Under the pieces are notes generated by a model. That model ran no database searches. It was given only the letters and a program-made list of their open reading frames with translations, and was not told the DNA's origin. The position numbers and the translations under genes are program-made. A stretch of 64,000 nt of DNA, from assembly GCF_029893805.1 (NCBI RefSeq), contig NZ_JARXYP010000002.1, positions 6,448,001-6,512,000 of the forward strand, written 5' to 3'. This DNA comes from Streptomyces sp. SAI-135 (GTDB lineage: Bacteria > Actinomycetota > Actinomycetes > Streptomycetales > Streptomycetaceae). This document shows positions 8,319 through 17,271 of the stretch, piece by piece (position 1 is the stretch's first letter; the number at the start of each line of letters is the position of its first letter).

Positions 8319-9287
8319 ATGAAGGGCACTGTTGGTGAGCTCGGCGAGTTCGGGCTCATCAGGGAGCTCACCTCCCGTCTCACCACCACCCCGGCGGTCC
8401 GGGTGGGCCCCGGCGACGACGCCGCGGTGGTCGCCGCACCCGACCGCAGGGTCGTGGCGAGCACCGACATCCTTCTGGAGGGCCGGCACTTCCGCCGCGA
8501 CTGGTCCACGGCCTACGACGTCGGGCGCAAGGCGGCCGCGCAGAACCTCGCGGACATCGCCGCCATGGGCGCGGTCCCGACCGCCCTGCTGCTCGGCCTG
8601 GTCGTACCCGCCGAACTCCCCGTGACCTGGCCCTCGGAGCTCATGGACGGCCTGCGCGACGAGTGCCAGGTCGCGGGCGCGTCGGTGGTCGGCGGGGACG
8701 TCGTACGAGGAGACACGATCATGGTCTCCATCACCGCCCTCGGTGATCTGCGGGGCCAGGAGCCGGTGACCCGGGCCGGTGCCCAGCCCGGCGACCTCGT
8801 GGCGGTGACCGGCTGGCTGGGCTGGTCGGCCGCCGGGTACGCGGTGCTCGCCCGCGGCTTCCGCTCGCCGCGCGCGTTCGTCGAGGCGCACCGGCGCCCC
8901 GAGCCGCCGTACCACGCGGGCCCCGCCGCCGCCGCGCTCGGCGCGACCGCGATGTGCGACGTGAGCGACGGACTGATCGCCGACCTCGGACACATCGCCG
9001 AGGCCAGCAAGGTCCGGATCGACATCGGCTCCGGCGCGATCGACATCCCGACCCAGATGAACGACATCGGGCAGGCCGTCGGTGTCGACCCCCTCCGGTG
9101 GGTGCTGACCGGGGGAGAGGACCACGCGATCGTGGCGACCTTCCCGCCGGACGTGAAGCTCCCGGCCCGCTGGAAGGTGATCGGCGAGGTCCTCAACCCG
9201 TCCGCGTTGCCCCAGGTGACGGTCGACGGGGCGCCCTGGACCAGCAAGGGCGGCTGGGACCACTTCGGCGGGGACATAGAGTCGTGA
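8319..9287 (+). CDS. thiL: Thiamine-monophosphate kinase
   Basis: 322 aa ThiL, which phosphorylates thiamine monophosphate to the active cofactor TPP. Characteristic GPGDDAAVV near residue 31, STDILLEGRHF, the GGDVVRGD metal site, CDVSDGLIADLGH and the late GGEDHAI motif. The stop overlaps the GTG of thiD (GTGA), so the two thiamine genes are translationally coupled. I see no TPP riboswitch in the upstream 200 bp. Confidence 0.95.
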   Translation: MKGTVGELGEFGLIRELTSRLTTTPAVRVGPGDDAAVVAAPDRRVVASTDILLEGRHFRRDWSTAYDVGRKAAAQNLADIAAMGAVPTALLLGLVVPAELPVTWPSELMDGLRDECQVAGASVVGGDVVRGDTIMVSITALGDLRGQEPVTRAGAQPGDLVAVTGWLGWSAAGYAVLARGFRSPRAFVEAHRRPEPPYHAGPAAAALGATAMCDVSDGLIADLGHIAEASKVRIDIGSGAIDIPTQMNDIGQAVGVDPLRWVLTGGEDHAIVATFPPDVKLPARWKVIGEVLNPSALPQVTVDGAPWTSKGGWDHFGGDIES

Positions 9288-10084
9288 AGCCCCTGGTGCT
9301 CACGGTGGCGGGCTCCGACTCCGGCGGCGGCGCCGGGATCCAGGCCGACCTGAAGACGATGCTCGCGCTCGGCGTGCACGGCATGAGTGTCGTCACCGCC
9401 GTCACCGCGCAGAACTCCCTCGGCGTACAGGGTGCCTGGGAACTGCCGGTGGAGGCGGTACGGGCCCAGTACCGCAGTGTCGTGGACGACATCGGCGTGC
9501 AGGCCGTCAAGACCGGGATGCTCGCCTCGGCCGAACTCGTCGAGACCGTGGCCGAGTTGGTCGGGGCCACGGACGCCCCGGCCGTGATCGACCCGGTCGG
9601 CGTCTCCAAGCACGGCGACCCGCTGCTGGCCTCGTCCGCCCTGGACTCGGTACGGCGGCTGCTGCTCCCGGTGGCCACCGTCGCCACCCCGAACCTCGAC
9701 GAGGTGGCCCAGCTCACGGGGGTGCGGGTGGAGTCGGAGTCCCAGCTGCGGGAGGCCGCCGCGGCCGTCCTGTCGTACGGACCGAAGTGGGTGCTGATCA
9801 AGGGCGGCCATCTGACCGGCGACGCCGTCGACCTGCTCACCGACGGCACCGCGGAGCACTGGCTGCGCGCGCCCCGCCACGACAACCGGCACACCCACGG
9901 CACCGGCTGCACCCTCGCCTCCGCGATCGCCTCGTACCTCGCGAAGGGCCGGTCCGTGCCGGAGGCGGTGACGGCCGCCAAGGAGTACGTCACCGGCGCG
10001 ATCGCCGCCGGCTTCGCGCTCGGCGGCGGGATCGGGCCCGTGGATCACGGCTGGGCGCTCACCCGGGACACGCCGGGATCCTGA
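9284..10084 (+). CDS. thiD: Hydroxymethylpyrimidine (phosphate) kinase
   Basis: 266 aa ribokinase-fold kinase that phosphorylates HMP and HMP-P in thiamine synthesis. AGSDSGGGAGIQADLKT at the N-terminus, GMLASAELV, VIDPVGVSKHGDPLL, and the catalytic anion hole HTHGTGCTLASAIA near residue 205 are all present. Coupled to thiL by a 4-nt overlap; followed by a hairpin shared with the convergent rpmB. Confidence 0.95.
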   Translation: MKPLVLTVAGSDSGGGAGIQADLKTMLALGVHGMSVVTAVTAQNSLGVQGAWELPVEAVRAQYRSVVDDIGVQAVKTGMLASAELVETVAELVGATDAPAVIDPVGVSKHGDPLLASSALDSVRRLLLPVATVATPNLDEVAQLTGVRVESESQLREAAAAVLSYGPKWVLIKGGHLTGDAVDLLTDGTAEHWLRAPRHDNRHTHGTGCTLASAIASYLAKGRSVPEAVTAAKEYVTGAIAAGFALGGGIGPVDHGWALTRDTPGS

Positions 10085-10102
10085 CGTCCGGGGCATGCGA
10101 AA

Positions 10103-10130
10103 AGCCGGCCCACCGTGAGGTGGACCGGCT
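10103..10130 (-). terminator. Terminator for rpmB (also usable by thiD)
   Basis: Arms 10103-10114 and 10119-10130 (12 bp, one mismatch, GTGA loop). On the minus strand the stem is followed by TTTT, giving a classic intrinsic terminator for rpmB; on the plus strand it can also end the thiLD transcript. Confidence 0.75.
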
Positions 10131-10170
10131 CTGCAGCGAACCAGCAGTGGCCGCGCGCTTCAGCGGTGCG

Positions 10171-10356
10171 TCAGCGCGAGACCTTGCCGGCCTTGATGCA
10201 CGAGGTGCAGACGTTCAGGCGCTTGGGCGTCCCGCCGATCACGGTACGGACGTGCTGGATGTTCGGGTTCCAGCGACGGGACGTACGGCGGTGCGAGAAG
10301 GACACGCTGTTGCCGAAGCCCGGCCCCTTGCCACAGACGTCGCAGTTGGCAGCCAC
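10171..10356 (-). CDS. rpmB: 50S ribosomal protein L28 (zinc-ribbon type)
   Basis: 61 aa L28. It carries the four cysteines of the zinc-binding (C+) form: CDVCGKGP at residues 5-8 and CTSCIKAG near 50-53. Streptomyces usually also encode a zinc-independent C- paralogue under Zur control elsewhere, so this should be the zinc-replete version (family knowledge). It is monocistronic, divergent from the DAK2 gene. Confidence 0.95.
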   Translation of the reverse strand: MAANCDVCGKGPGFGNSVSFSHRRTSRRWNPNIQHVRTVIGGTPKRLNVCTSCIKAGKVSR

Positions 10357-10611
10357 GGGTCACTCCAAAGACTTCAGATGCACTTACGGTGGATCCCGGC
10401 GGGCCGGGATCGAGATCGCAGGATCAAAGATCTGAGTGGCGCTGCCAGGGGAATGGCCCGATCGGGATCGGGCAACCGGAGCAGCATACAACGACTGCGC
10501 CAGTAGAACGAAACTACCATGTCTGATCAGGCACTCGCTCCCGGCCCTCTTCCGGCCGGCACCCGCCCGGGGTCTACGCTGCGTCCAGTCCAGGAGCCCG
10601 GGGAGGCGCAG

Positions 10612-12318
10612 GTGGCGCAGGTGCCGCAGACATTCTTCGATGCTCTCGCGGTGCGCACCTGGTGCGGTCTGACGCTGCGGGCGCTGGGCCGGGCGCGCGA
10701 GGAGATCGACGCGATCAACGTCTACCCGGTCGCCGACGGGGACACCGGCACCAACCTCTATCTCACGGCCGAGTCGGCGGCCGCGGCCGTGGAGGCCGTC
10801 TTCGAGGCCCACGACGCCCACGGCTCGGGGAAACCGGCACTGGCCGAGGCCGCGCGCGCGATGGCGCACGGCGCCCTCATAGGCGCCCGCGGCAACTCGG
10901 GCACGATCCTCGCCCAGCTGCTGCGGGGCATGGCCCAGGTGCTCGCCGCCGACGATGAGACGGCTCACACCGACGGCGAGGGGCTCGGGCTCGCCCTGCG
11001 GCACGCGGCCGACTCCGCCCGCCGGGCCGTCGCCCACCCCGTCGAGGGCACCGTCCTCACGGTCGCCTCGGCCGCCGCCGACGCGGCCGGCGGAGCGCAG
11101 GGCGACTGCGGCACGATCGCCCGGGCCGCCTACGACGGGGCGCGTGCCGCCCTCGCCGCGACACCCGGCCAGCTCGCCGTCCTTGAGCGGGCGGGCGTGG
11201 TGGACGCCGGTGGCCGGGGGCTGGTGGCGGTGCTGGGGGCGCTGGTGGAGACGTTCACCGGGGAGGTGCCCAGGGCGGTGCCGGTGGTGAGCGACCTGGG
11301 GCACGCGCGCGTGGCGGGCGACGACACGGACATGACCTCCGCCGAGGTCCCCGCGGACGTCATCGAGGAGTGCGCCGACGCCCCCGGCACCCACGGCCCC
11401 GCCTTCGAGGTGATCTACCTCCTGGAGGCCGACGACACCGCCGTGGAGCGGCTGCGGCAGCGACTCGACGCACTCGGGGACTCCCTCGTGGTGGTCGGCG
11501 GCGACGGACTGTGGAACGTTCATGTGCACGTCGACGACGCGGGCGCCGCCGTGGAGGTGGGCGTCGAGGCCGGGCGGCCCTACCGGATCCGCATCACGCA
11601 CTTCGGCCTCGGAGACGTGCACACCACCGGTGCCGAACGGCCGCGCCGCGAGCCCGCCCAGCGGGCCGTCGTCGCCGTGGTGCCCGGTGAGGGCCTGGCC
11701 GGGCTGTACACCGAGGCCGGGGCGACCACCGTGCTCGCCCGTCCCGGGGAGCCGCCCGCGAGCGGCGAGCTCGTGGAGGCCGTACGACGGGCCCACGCGC
11801 GCGAGGTCGTGCTGCTGCCCAACGACGCCGACCTGCGCCACACCGCGGCAGCCGCGGCCGAGCAGGCCCGCACCGAGGGGATCAGGGTCGCGCTGATCCC
11901 GACCCGCTCCGCGGTCCAGGGCATCGCGGCGCTCGCCGTGCACGAACCGGAGCGCCGGTTCGACGAGGACGTCGTCCAGATGACCTCGGCGGCCGGCGCG
12001 ACCCGCTACGCCGAGGTCGCCGTCGCCGAACGCCAGTCCTGGACCATGGCCGGCATCTGCCAGGCCGGCGACGTCCTCGGGCTCATCGACGGGGACGTGG
12101 CCGTCATCGGCTCGGACGTCACCGTCACCGCCGAGGCCGTCCTGGACCGCATGCTCTCGGCCGGCGGCGAGCTGGTCACCCTCGTCCTCGGCGACGAGGC
12201 ACCCGAGACCGTCGCCGAGCACCTGGAGGCGCGCGTACGGGAGTCGTACCTCGCCGTGGACACGGTCGTGTACCGGGGCGGACGGCAGGGCGCCCTGCTG
12301 CTCATCGGCGTCGAATAG
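10612..12318 (+). CDS. DAK2 domain protein, fatty-acid kinase FakA-like
   Basis: 568 aa protein. The N-terminal DhaL/DAK2 domain (about 1-200) has the Mg-ATP motifs NVYPVADGDTGTNL and GARGNSGTILAQLLRGM. The C-terminal half matches the FakA (YloV) layout. In Gram-positives FakA phosphorylates fatty acids bound to DegV-type FakB proteins for phospholipid synthesis; no degV gene lies in this window. The GTG at 10612 is preferred to an ATG at 10519 because GGGGAGG stands 5 nt before it and a TACGCT -10-like element lies between the two. Convergent with the TPR gene, only 24 bp away. Confidence 0.85.
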   Translation: MAQVPQTFFDALAVRTWCGLTLRALGRAREEIDAINVYPVADGDTGTNLYLTAESAAAAVEAVFEAHDAHGSGKPALAEAARAMAHGALIGARGNSGTILAQLLRGMAQVLAADDETAHTDGEGLGLALRHAADSARRAVAHPVEGTVLTVASAAADAAGGAQGDCGTIARAAYDGARAALAATPGQLAVLERAGVVDAGGRGLVAVLGALVETFTGEVPRAVPVVSDLGHARVAGDDTDMTSAEVPADVIEECADAPGTHGPAFEVIYLLEADDTAVERLRQRLDALGDSLVVVGGDGLWNVHVHVDDAGAAVEVGVEAGRPYRIRITHFGLGDVHTTGAERPRREPAQRAVVAVVPGEGLAGLYTEAGATTVLARPGEPPASGELVEAVRRAHAREVVLLPNDADLRHTAAAAAEQARTEGIRVALIPTRSAVQGIAALAVHEPERRFDEDVVQMTSAAGATRYAEVAVAERQSWTMAGICQAGDVLGLIDGDVAVIGSDVTVTAEAVLDRMLSAGGELVTLVLGDEAPETVAEHLEARVRESYLAVDTVVYRGGRQGALLLIGVE

Positions 12319-12342
12319 ACCCCGGGCACGGATCCCCGGCGC

Positions 12343-15267
12343 TCAGCCGTCCTGCTCCTCCATGAGCCCCAGCAGCCGGCGCGCCTCGTCACGACGGGAC
12401 TGTGCCGTCCCGTCGTCCGCTTCCGCGTCGCCGTAGGCGTCCAGCACCGCACGCGCGCGTGCCGCCGCCTCGGCCGGCCGGCTCAGGTCGGCCGCCAGCC
12501 AGCCCGCCGCCAGCTCGGCACCGGTCCGGGCGTCCAGGGCGCCGTCCCCGAGCGAGGCGAACACGACGACCGCCTCCACCACCTCGGCCAGCGCCTCCTC
12601 CAGCACCGCCCGGATCGAGTCGTCCTCCGCGTCCTCGGGCACGGAGCGGGCGAGCAGATCCCCGAACTGCCGGTGCGTGTGCCCCAGCTCACCGACGAGC
12701 CGCTGCCGCGTCTCCTCGTCCGCGCTCGCGTCCCCCAGCGCGGTCTCGCACTCGCGGACCGCGTCCGCCATCAACTGCCGTGCCGCGTCCGCCCCGTCCT
12801 GTGTGCGCAGCGCCAGCCAGGCACGGGCCCGCAGGGAGCGCACCAGACCGTGCACATGGCCGAGCTCACGCCACAGCGCACCCGCGCGCGCGTACGCCCG
12901 GTCGGCCTCGGCGGGCAGCCCGGCGGCCCCGAGGGACTCGGCGGCGAGGTGGGCGAGCGTGGCGTGGTCGTGCTGCTCGGGCCAGTGCCGGGCGATCTCG
13001 GCGGCCTGCAGGCGCCGTTCGGCCGCCTCCCGGTGCTCGCCCAGCTCGCTCAGGCAGTCGCCGAGCCACCACTGCGTCTGCACCACCGTCCCCTCGCCGT
13101 GCCGCTCCGCGCTCAGGTCGGGCAGCGCCGCCTCCAGCACCTCGGCGGCCTCGGCCCACCGGCCGAGACCGAGCAGGAACCCGCCCAGCTGGTGCCGGGC
13201 CAGGGCACCCAGCGTCGGCCCCTGGCCGGCCTCGTCGGCCCAGTGGGCGGCCTCCAGGGCATGCTCGGCGGCCTCCCCGGCGAGCCCCCGGCCGCCGACC
13301 ACCTCGGCGAGCTGGAGGTGCAGCTGGGCCCGCCCGACCGCCTCCAGGTGGGACCCGCCGTGCTCCAGGGCCGCCCGCAGCGCCCGTTCCGTCCCGTCCA
13401 GGTCGCCCAGGTGGTGCAGGAGCCCGGCGAGCCTGGCCTCGTACTCCACCGCGAACCACGGCACGCCCGCCGCCACGAACCCCGCCGCGGCCCGCTCGAA
13501 CAGCTCGGCCGCCGCCGGGAGGTCCCCGGTCCGCGCGGCCTGCTCCGCCAGCATCGCCTGCGCCTCGGCGACCCGTGCGGCGAGCCGCACGTCGTCCCCG
13601 GCCCGCCCCTCCACGAGGGCCAGCACCTCCCGCACGGCCGACTCGGCCTCGGCCAGACACGCCGCGTCATCGCTCTCGTGCAGCCGCCGCATCAGGATCC
13701 GCGCCCGGGACATCAGCACCGACGCCGTCTGCCCCACGCCCGTCTCGTCCGCGGAGTAGAGCGCGAGGACCTCGTCGTACGGGCCGGCGACCGCCGCGAG
13801 CGCCGCGTCCACCTCGCCCGCGAGGGCGCGTACGTACGCCGCACGCGCGCGTGCCGCCAGCGCCTCGCCCGGGTCGCCCGCCTCCGCGTACAACTCGGCG
13901 GCCCGCTCGAACAGTTCAAGACCTTCCGGGCCCCGGTCCATCGCCTCGTGGTCGGCCACCTCCGCCCGGTCGCGCGGGTCCAGCTCGACGCCCTCGGCGG
14001 CCCGGGCGACCGCCGCCCACGCCTCCACGGCGTTCGGCCGCAGGGTGTCCGACAGCCGCCGGGCCTCGGCGACCAGCGCGGGCAGATCCGGTTCCCCGGC
14101 GGTCGCGGGGGCCGCGGGCACCGGCACGGGAGCGGCCACGGTCCTGACCGCCCGCACCCCCAGCGGCAGCCGCTCCACCAGCGGCCGCTGCGCCATACGC
14201 GCGCGTACCTGCTCGCTGACGTGGGCCGTGCCGTTGCGCTCGTCGAAGCGGGCGGCGAGCGCGAGGGCCTCCCCGCGCGCGTGGGCGGCGAGTTCGGCCG
14301 CGGTCCAGGACCGGCCCGCGGGCCCCGGCACCGGCCGCTCGCCCAGGCCCAGCTCGGTCAGCCGGTCCGTCAGCAGGGCCACCACGGCCGTGAAGTCCAG
14401 CCTGCTGCGCGGGTGGCCGTCGTCCGTGAAGTACGCGGGACGCTCCGCGAGCAGCTCCAGGGCGCGGGCCTCGTTGCCGCTGAGCGCGCAGAACTCGACG
14501 TGGTCCGCGTAGGCGCCGCGCATGCTCTCCATGGACCGCACGAGCCGGAAGCCCCGCAGATGGTTGGCGCGCGCCTCGTCGAGGCGGCCCAGCCGCAGCA
14601 ACGGCTTGAGGGAGGACGCCAGGACCGCGTGCGGCTCATGGGCGCAGGTGAACGCGCCCTCCAGGACCGGCGCCCACAGGTCGAGCGCCTCCGCGTCCCG
14701 GCCGCGCTGCGACTGCCACCAGCCCTGCTCGTGCAGCTCGCAGGCGTGGCAGTCGGCCATGGCGTCCCGGTCGGCGGCCAGCCACGCGGCGTACGCGCGC
14801 TCGGCCCGTTCCAGGTCCCCGACGTGCGCGGCCACGCTGTACTCGGCGCTGCGCACGGCCCGTTCGGAGTGACCCGCCAGCCGGTAGCGGTGCTCCATCT
14901 CGCCCAGCCACTTCTCCATGGCGGCGAGCGGGATGTGCGGCTGGTCGAGCATGCCGGTCGTCATCCACTTGAACACCCAGTGCAGCGAGTGCGTCTCGTA
15001 CTCGTCGAAGTCCTCGGGGCGCTCGTCCCACATGCGCAGCAGCCGCGCGAAGGGGACGAACATCTTGGCCTTCTCGGAGCTGTAGTTGTAGACCTTCAGC
15101 TGGTGTCCGAGCGCCTCGATCACGGCGAGCGGGATGTTCAGCTTCTCGGCTTCGGCGAGCAGCTGCTCCGCGCGCGCGTTGCGGGCGGGCCCCTCCGGCT
15201 CCTCGGCGTTCTCCGCCATCGCCCGGCGCAGCGCGTCGAAGGCCGCACTCCCGTCGACTCCGCTCAT
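12343..15267 (-). CDS. Large TPR-like protein coupled to an Hsp90-family gene
   Basis: 974 aa, cytoplasmic (no signal peptide or membrane segment). The C-terminal two thirds are Ala/Glu/Leu/Arg-rich helical hairpins in TPR style, for example AAELFERAAAGFVAAG and EAAEVLEAALPDL. The N-terminal 250 residues include a Trp-rich block (LHWVFKWMTTGM, ELHEQGWWQSQRGRDAEAL) that also looks like helical repeats. No catalytic motif is visible. The ATG overlaps the stop of the upstream Hsp90 gene (TGATG), so the two are translationally coupled. TPR proteins are classic Hsp90 co-chaperones in eukaryotes; a partner role here is inference. The pair separates the DAK2 gene and recG, which I recall as neighbours in S. 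coelicolor. Confidence 0.8.
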   Translation of the reverse strand: MSGVDGSAAFDALRRAMAENAEEPEGPARNARAEQLLAEAEKLNIPLAVIEALGHQLKVYNYSSEKAKMFVPFARLLRMWDERPEDFDEYETHSLHWVFKWMTTGMLDQPHIPLAAMEKWLGEMEHRYRLAGHSERAVRSAEYSVAAHVGDLERAERAYAAWLAADRDAMADCHACELHEQGWWQSQRGRDAEALDLWAPVLEGAFTCAHEPHAVLASSLKPLLRLGRLDEARANHLRGFRLVRSMESMRGAYADHVEFCALSGNEARALELLAERPAYFTDDGHPRSRLDFTAVVALLTDRLTELGLGERPVPGPAGRSWTAAELAAHARGEALALAARFDERNGTAHVSEQVRARMAQRPLVERLPLGVRAVRTVAAPVPVPAAPATAGEPDLPALVAEARRLSDTLRPNAVEAWAAVARAAEGVELDPRDRAEVADHEAMDRGPEGLELFERAAELYAEAGDPGEALAARARAAYVRALAGEVDAALAAVAGPYDEVLALYSADETGVGQTASVLMSRARILMRRLHESDDAACLAEAESAVREVLALVEGRAGDDVRLAARVAEAQAMLAEQAARTGDLPAAAELFERAAAGFVAAGVPWFAVEYEARLAGLLHHLGDLDGTERALRAALEHGGSHLEAVGRAQLHLQLAEVVGGRGLAGEAAEHALEAAHWADEAGQGPTLGALARHQLGGFLLGLGRWAEAAEVLEAALPDLSAERHGEGTVVQTQWWLGDCLSELGEHREAAERRLQAAEIARHWPEQHDHATLAHLAAESLGAAGLPAEADRAYARAGALWRELGHVHGLVRSLRARAWLALRTQDGADAARQLMADAVRECETALGDASADEETRQRLVGELGHTHRQFGDLLARSVPEDAEDDSIRAVLEEALAEVVEAVVVFASLGDGALDARTGAELAAGWLAADLSRPAEAAARARAVLDAYGDAEADDGTAQSRRDEARRLLGLMEEQDG

Positions 15268-17102
15268 CAGCGGCCCTCCTCGCCGTTCGTGGCCCACTCC
15301 AGCAACCCCATGAAGGCCCGGTTAAGCAGCGCCGAGTCCGCCGGCCTGAGCGGCCGCTGGGCCATCAGCAGCGCCTGCCCGTACAGGGACTCGGTCGCCG
15401 TGCCGATCAGCTCCGGATCGCCCAGCGCACCGATCCGCCGTACCAGCGGATTGAGGTGGTTCAGCACGAGACGCGCGCGTGGGGCGCTCCCGCGCAGCGA
15501 GCCGAGGATGCCCGCCCACAGGTCGTCCGCCTGGTCCTCGGCCTCCGCCCGCGCCTGCTCGTGCCGGGCGTCCCGGTCGTCCAGGTGCAGCGCGGGCACG
15601 GACAGCGGCCGGAAGGAGCGCAGGACCACGTCACAGCCCAGCGGGTCGAGCCTGGCCCGCGCGGCCGCCAGGAAGCCCGACAGCGCCAGTTCCTCGGCGG
15701 AATCGACCAGGTCCATGTGCGCGGTGACGGTGTCCGCGTCCAGCTCGGCGACGACCGTCCCCGGCCGCACCGAGGGCAGCGCCTCGACCAGATCGCTGTC
15801 GTAGGTGTAACCGCCGTTGACCACCCCGACGCCCTGCGCGGAGGCGATCGGCGCGACCTGGCGGTACTCCTCGACGGTCCGCGTGAAGTGCACCACCGCG
15901 TGCCGCTGCGCGAACTCCTCCAGCGACAGCCGCCCGTCGGTCGTCTCGAACGGCAGCCAGGGCAGCATCGTGCGCAGCATCTCCCGGTCGTGCCGCGCGA
16001 GTGACTTCACGCCCAGGTGGTGCACGGACAGGAACGCCGCGAGCCGCTCCGGATCCCCGGCGGCGAGCCCGGTCAGCCAGGCCCTGATCCGCTCCCCGAG
16101 CGCCTCCCGCACGGCCGCCAGCGTCTCGTCCTCGTACAGCGACTCGCGTGAGGCCGTGGGCCGCAGACTGTCGGTGTCCAGGACACAGCGCACGAAGAAC
16201 GCCCAGTCCGGCAGCAGCTGTTCGGCCCGCTCGGTCAGCAGCATGCCCTTCAGGTGCACGCGATGCGTGGCCCGCTGGGCGGGGCTGACCGCCGCGGGAA
16301 GGACGTACGCCACGCCCCGGATCCCGGCCAGCGGCACGTTCAGTTCGATCGAGTCCAGCGGGGTGAAGCCGAACAGCTCGTGACAGTGCCGGGCCAGGGC
16401 CACCCTGCGGGCGGCGGGGGAGGGGTAGGGGCGGTCCCAGGGCGCGGGCAGATCGGTGACCGCATCGTCGCCGACCCGGACGTCGTACGGCAGCAGGGAA
16501 CCGAAGTCCCGGGCGAGCCGCAGGACCCGCTCGGGAGCGAGCCACTCGCCGGCCCCCGCGCGGGCGACCAGGTGCACGGTCGTCCCCGGTTCCGGACGGG
16601 CCTCGGAGGGCAGCGTCCGCACCCGGTACGAACCGTCGTCGCTCGCCGTCCACTCCACGGGCGGGGCGTCCGGCGTACGGGCGCTGCGGCTGACCACGCG
16701 GATCCGCTCGGCGACCACGAAGCACGCGAGCAGCCCGATCCCGAACTGCCCGAGGAAGTCCGAGCGGACCTCCTGGAGTCCCTCGGCCCGCTTGGAACTG
16801 CGCCCGATGGTGGCCAGCAGGTCGTGCACGTCCGCCTCGGTGAGTCCGACCCCGGAGTCCTCGACCCGCAGGGTGCCGTTCTCGGCGTACAACCGCACGC
16901 GGGCCGGGGCGTCCGGCTGCTCGGCCCGCCGGGCCGTGATCGCGTCCACCGCGTTCTGCAGCAGTTCGCGGAGATAGACCTTCGGGCTGGAGTAGAGGTG
17001 ATGGGAGAGGAGGTCCACCAGACCGCGCAGGTCGACCTGGAACGTGTGAGGTTGCTGAGGTACCTGGGGTGTCTGTGATGACTGTGAGGTCTGGGAATCC
17101 AT
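15267..17102 (-). CDS. Hsp90-family (HtpG-like) ATPase
   Basis: 611 aa. The GHKL ATP-binding Bergerat fold is intact: E46/N50 in RELLQNAVDA, D82-x-G84-x-G86 in VEDSGVGL, and GQFGIG at 118-123. A middle-domain RCVLDTDSLRPTASRESLY block around residue 285 mirrors the HtpG segment that carries the catalytic Arg. The C-terminal part is divergent from E. coli HtpG. It is annotated in general as an 'HSP90 family protein' and not the main HtpG. Coupled by a 1-nt overlap to the TPR gene downstream; divergent from recG. Probably a specialised chaperone acting with the TPR protein (inference). Confidence 0.88.
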   Translation of the reverse strand: MDSQTSQSSQTPQVPQQPHTFQVDLRGLVDLLSHHLYSSPKVYLRELLQNAVDAITARRAEQPDAPARVRLYAENGTLRVEDSGVGLTEADVHDLLATIGRSSKRAEGLQEVRSDFLGQFGIGLLACFVVAERIRVVSRSARTPDAPPVEWTASDDGSYRVRTLPSEARPEPGTTVHLVARAGAGEWLAPERVLRLARDFGSLLPYDVRVGDDAVTDLPAPWDRPYPSPAARRVALARHCHELFGFTPLDSIELNVPLAGIRGVAYVLPAAVSPAQRATHRVHLKGMLLTERAEQLLPDWAFFVRCVLDTDSLRPTASRESLYEDETLAAVREALGERIRAWLTGLAAGDPERLAAFLSVHHLGVKSLARHDREMLRTMLPWLPFETTDGRLSLEEFAQRHAVVHFTRTVEEYRQVAPIASAQGVGVVNGGYTYDSDLVEALPSVRPGTVVAELDADTVTAHMDLVDSAEELALSGFLAAARARLDPLGCDVVLRSFRPLSVPALHLDDRDARHEQARAEAEDQADDLWAGILGSLRGSAPRARLVLNHLNPLVRRIGALGDPELIGTATESLYGQALLMAQRPLRPADSALLNRAFMGLLEWATNGEEGR

Positions 17103-17271
17103 CGTCGCAGCGCCGGTGGGGGGGAACGTTCGCGCGGCGCGGGGTCGGGCGGTCCCGGTGGGGGCGGGAGTCCGCGGGGATGGCCGGAGCGCGCCATCCT
17201 AAGTCCCCAACCAGCCGTCTGACCAGGGGTTTCCCGGTATGTATACGGCAATGTCAGTGACGTGGTGTGCA

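Noticed and set aside
12673..15804. 1043-aa plus-strand ORF opposite the TPR gene
   Set aside because: Arg/His/Pro/Gly-rich composition typical of an antisense frame in GC-rich DNA; the minus strand carries a coherent helical protein coupled to the Hsp90 gene.
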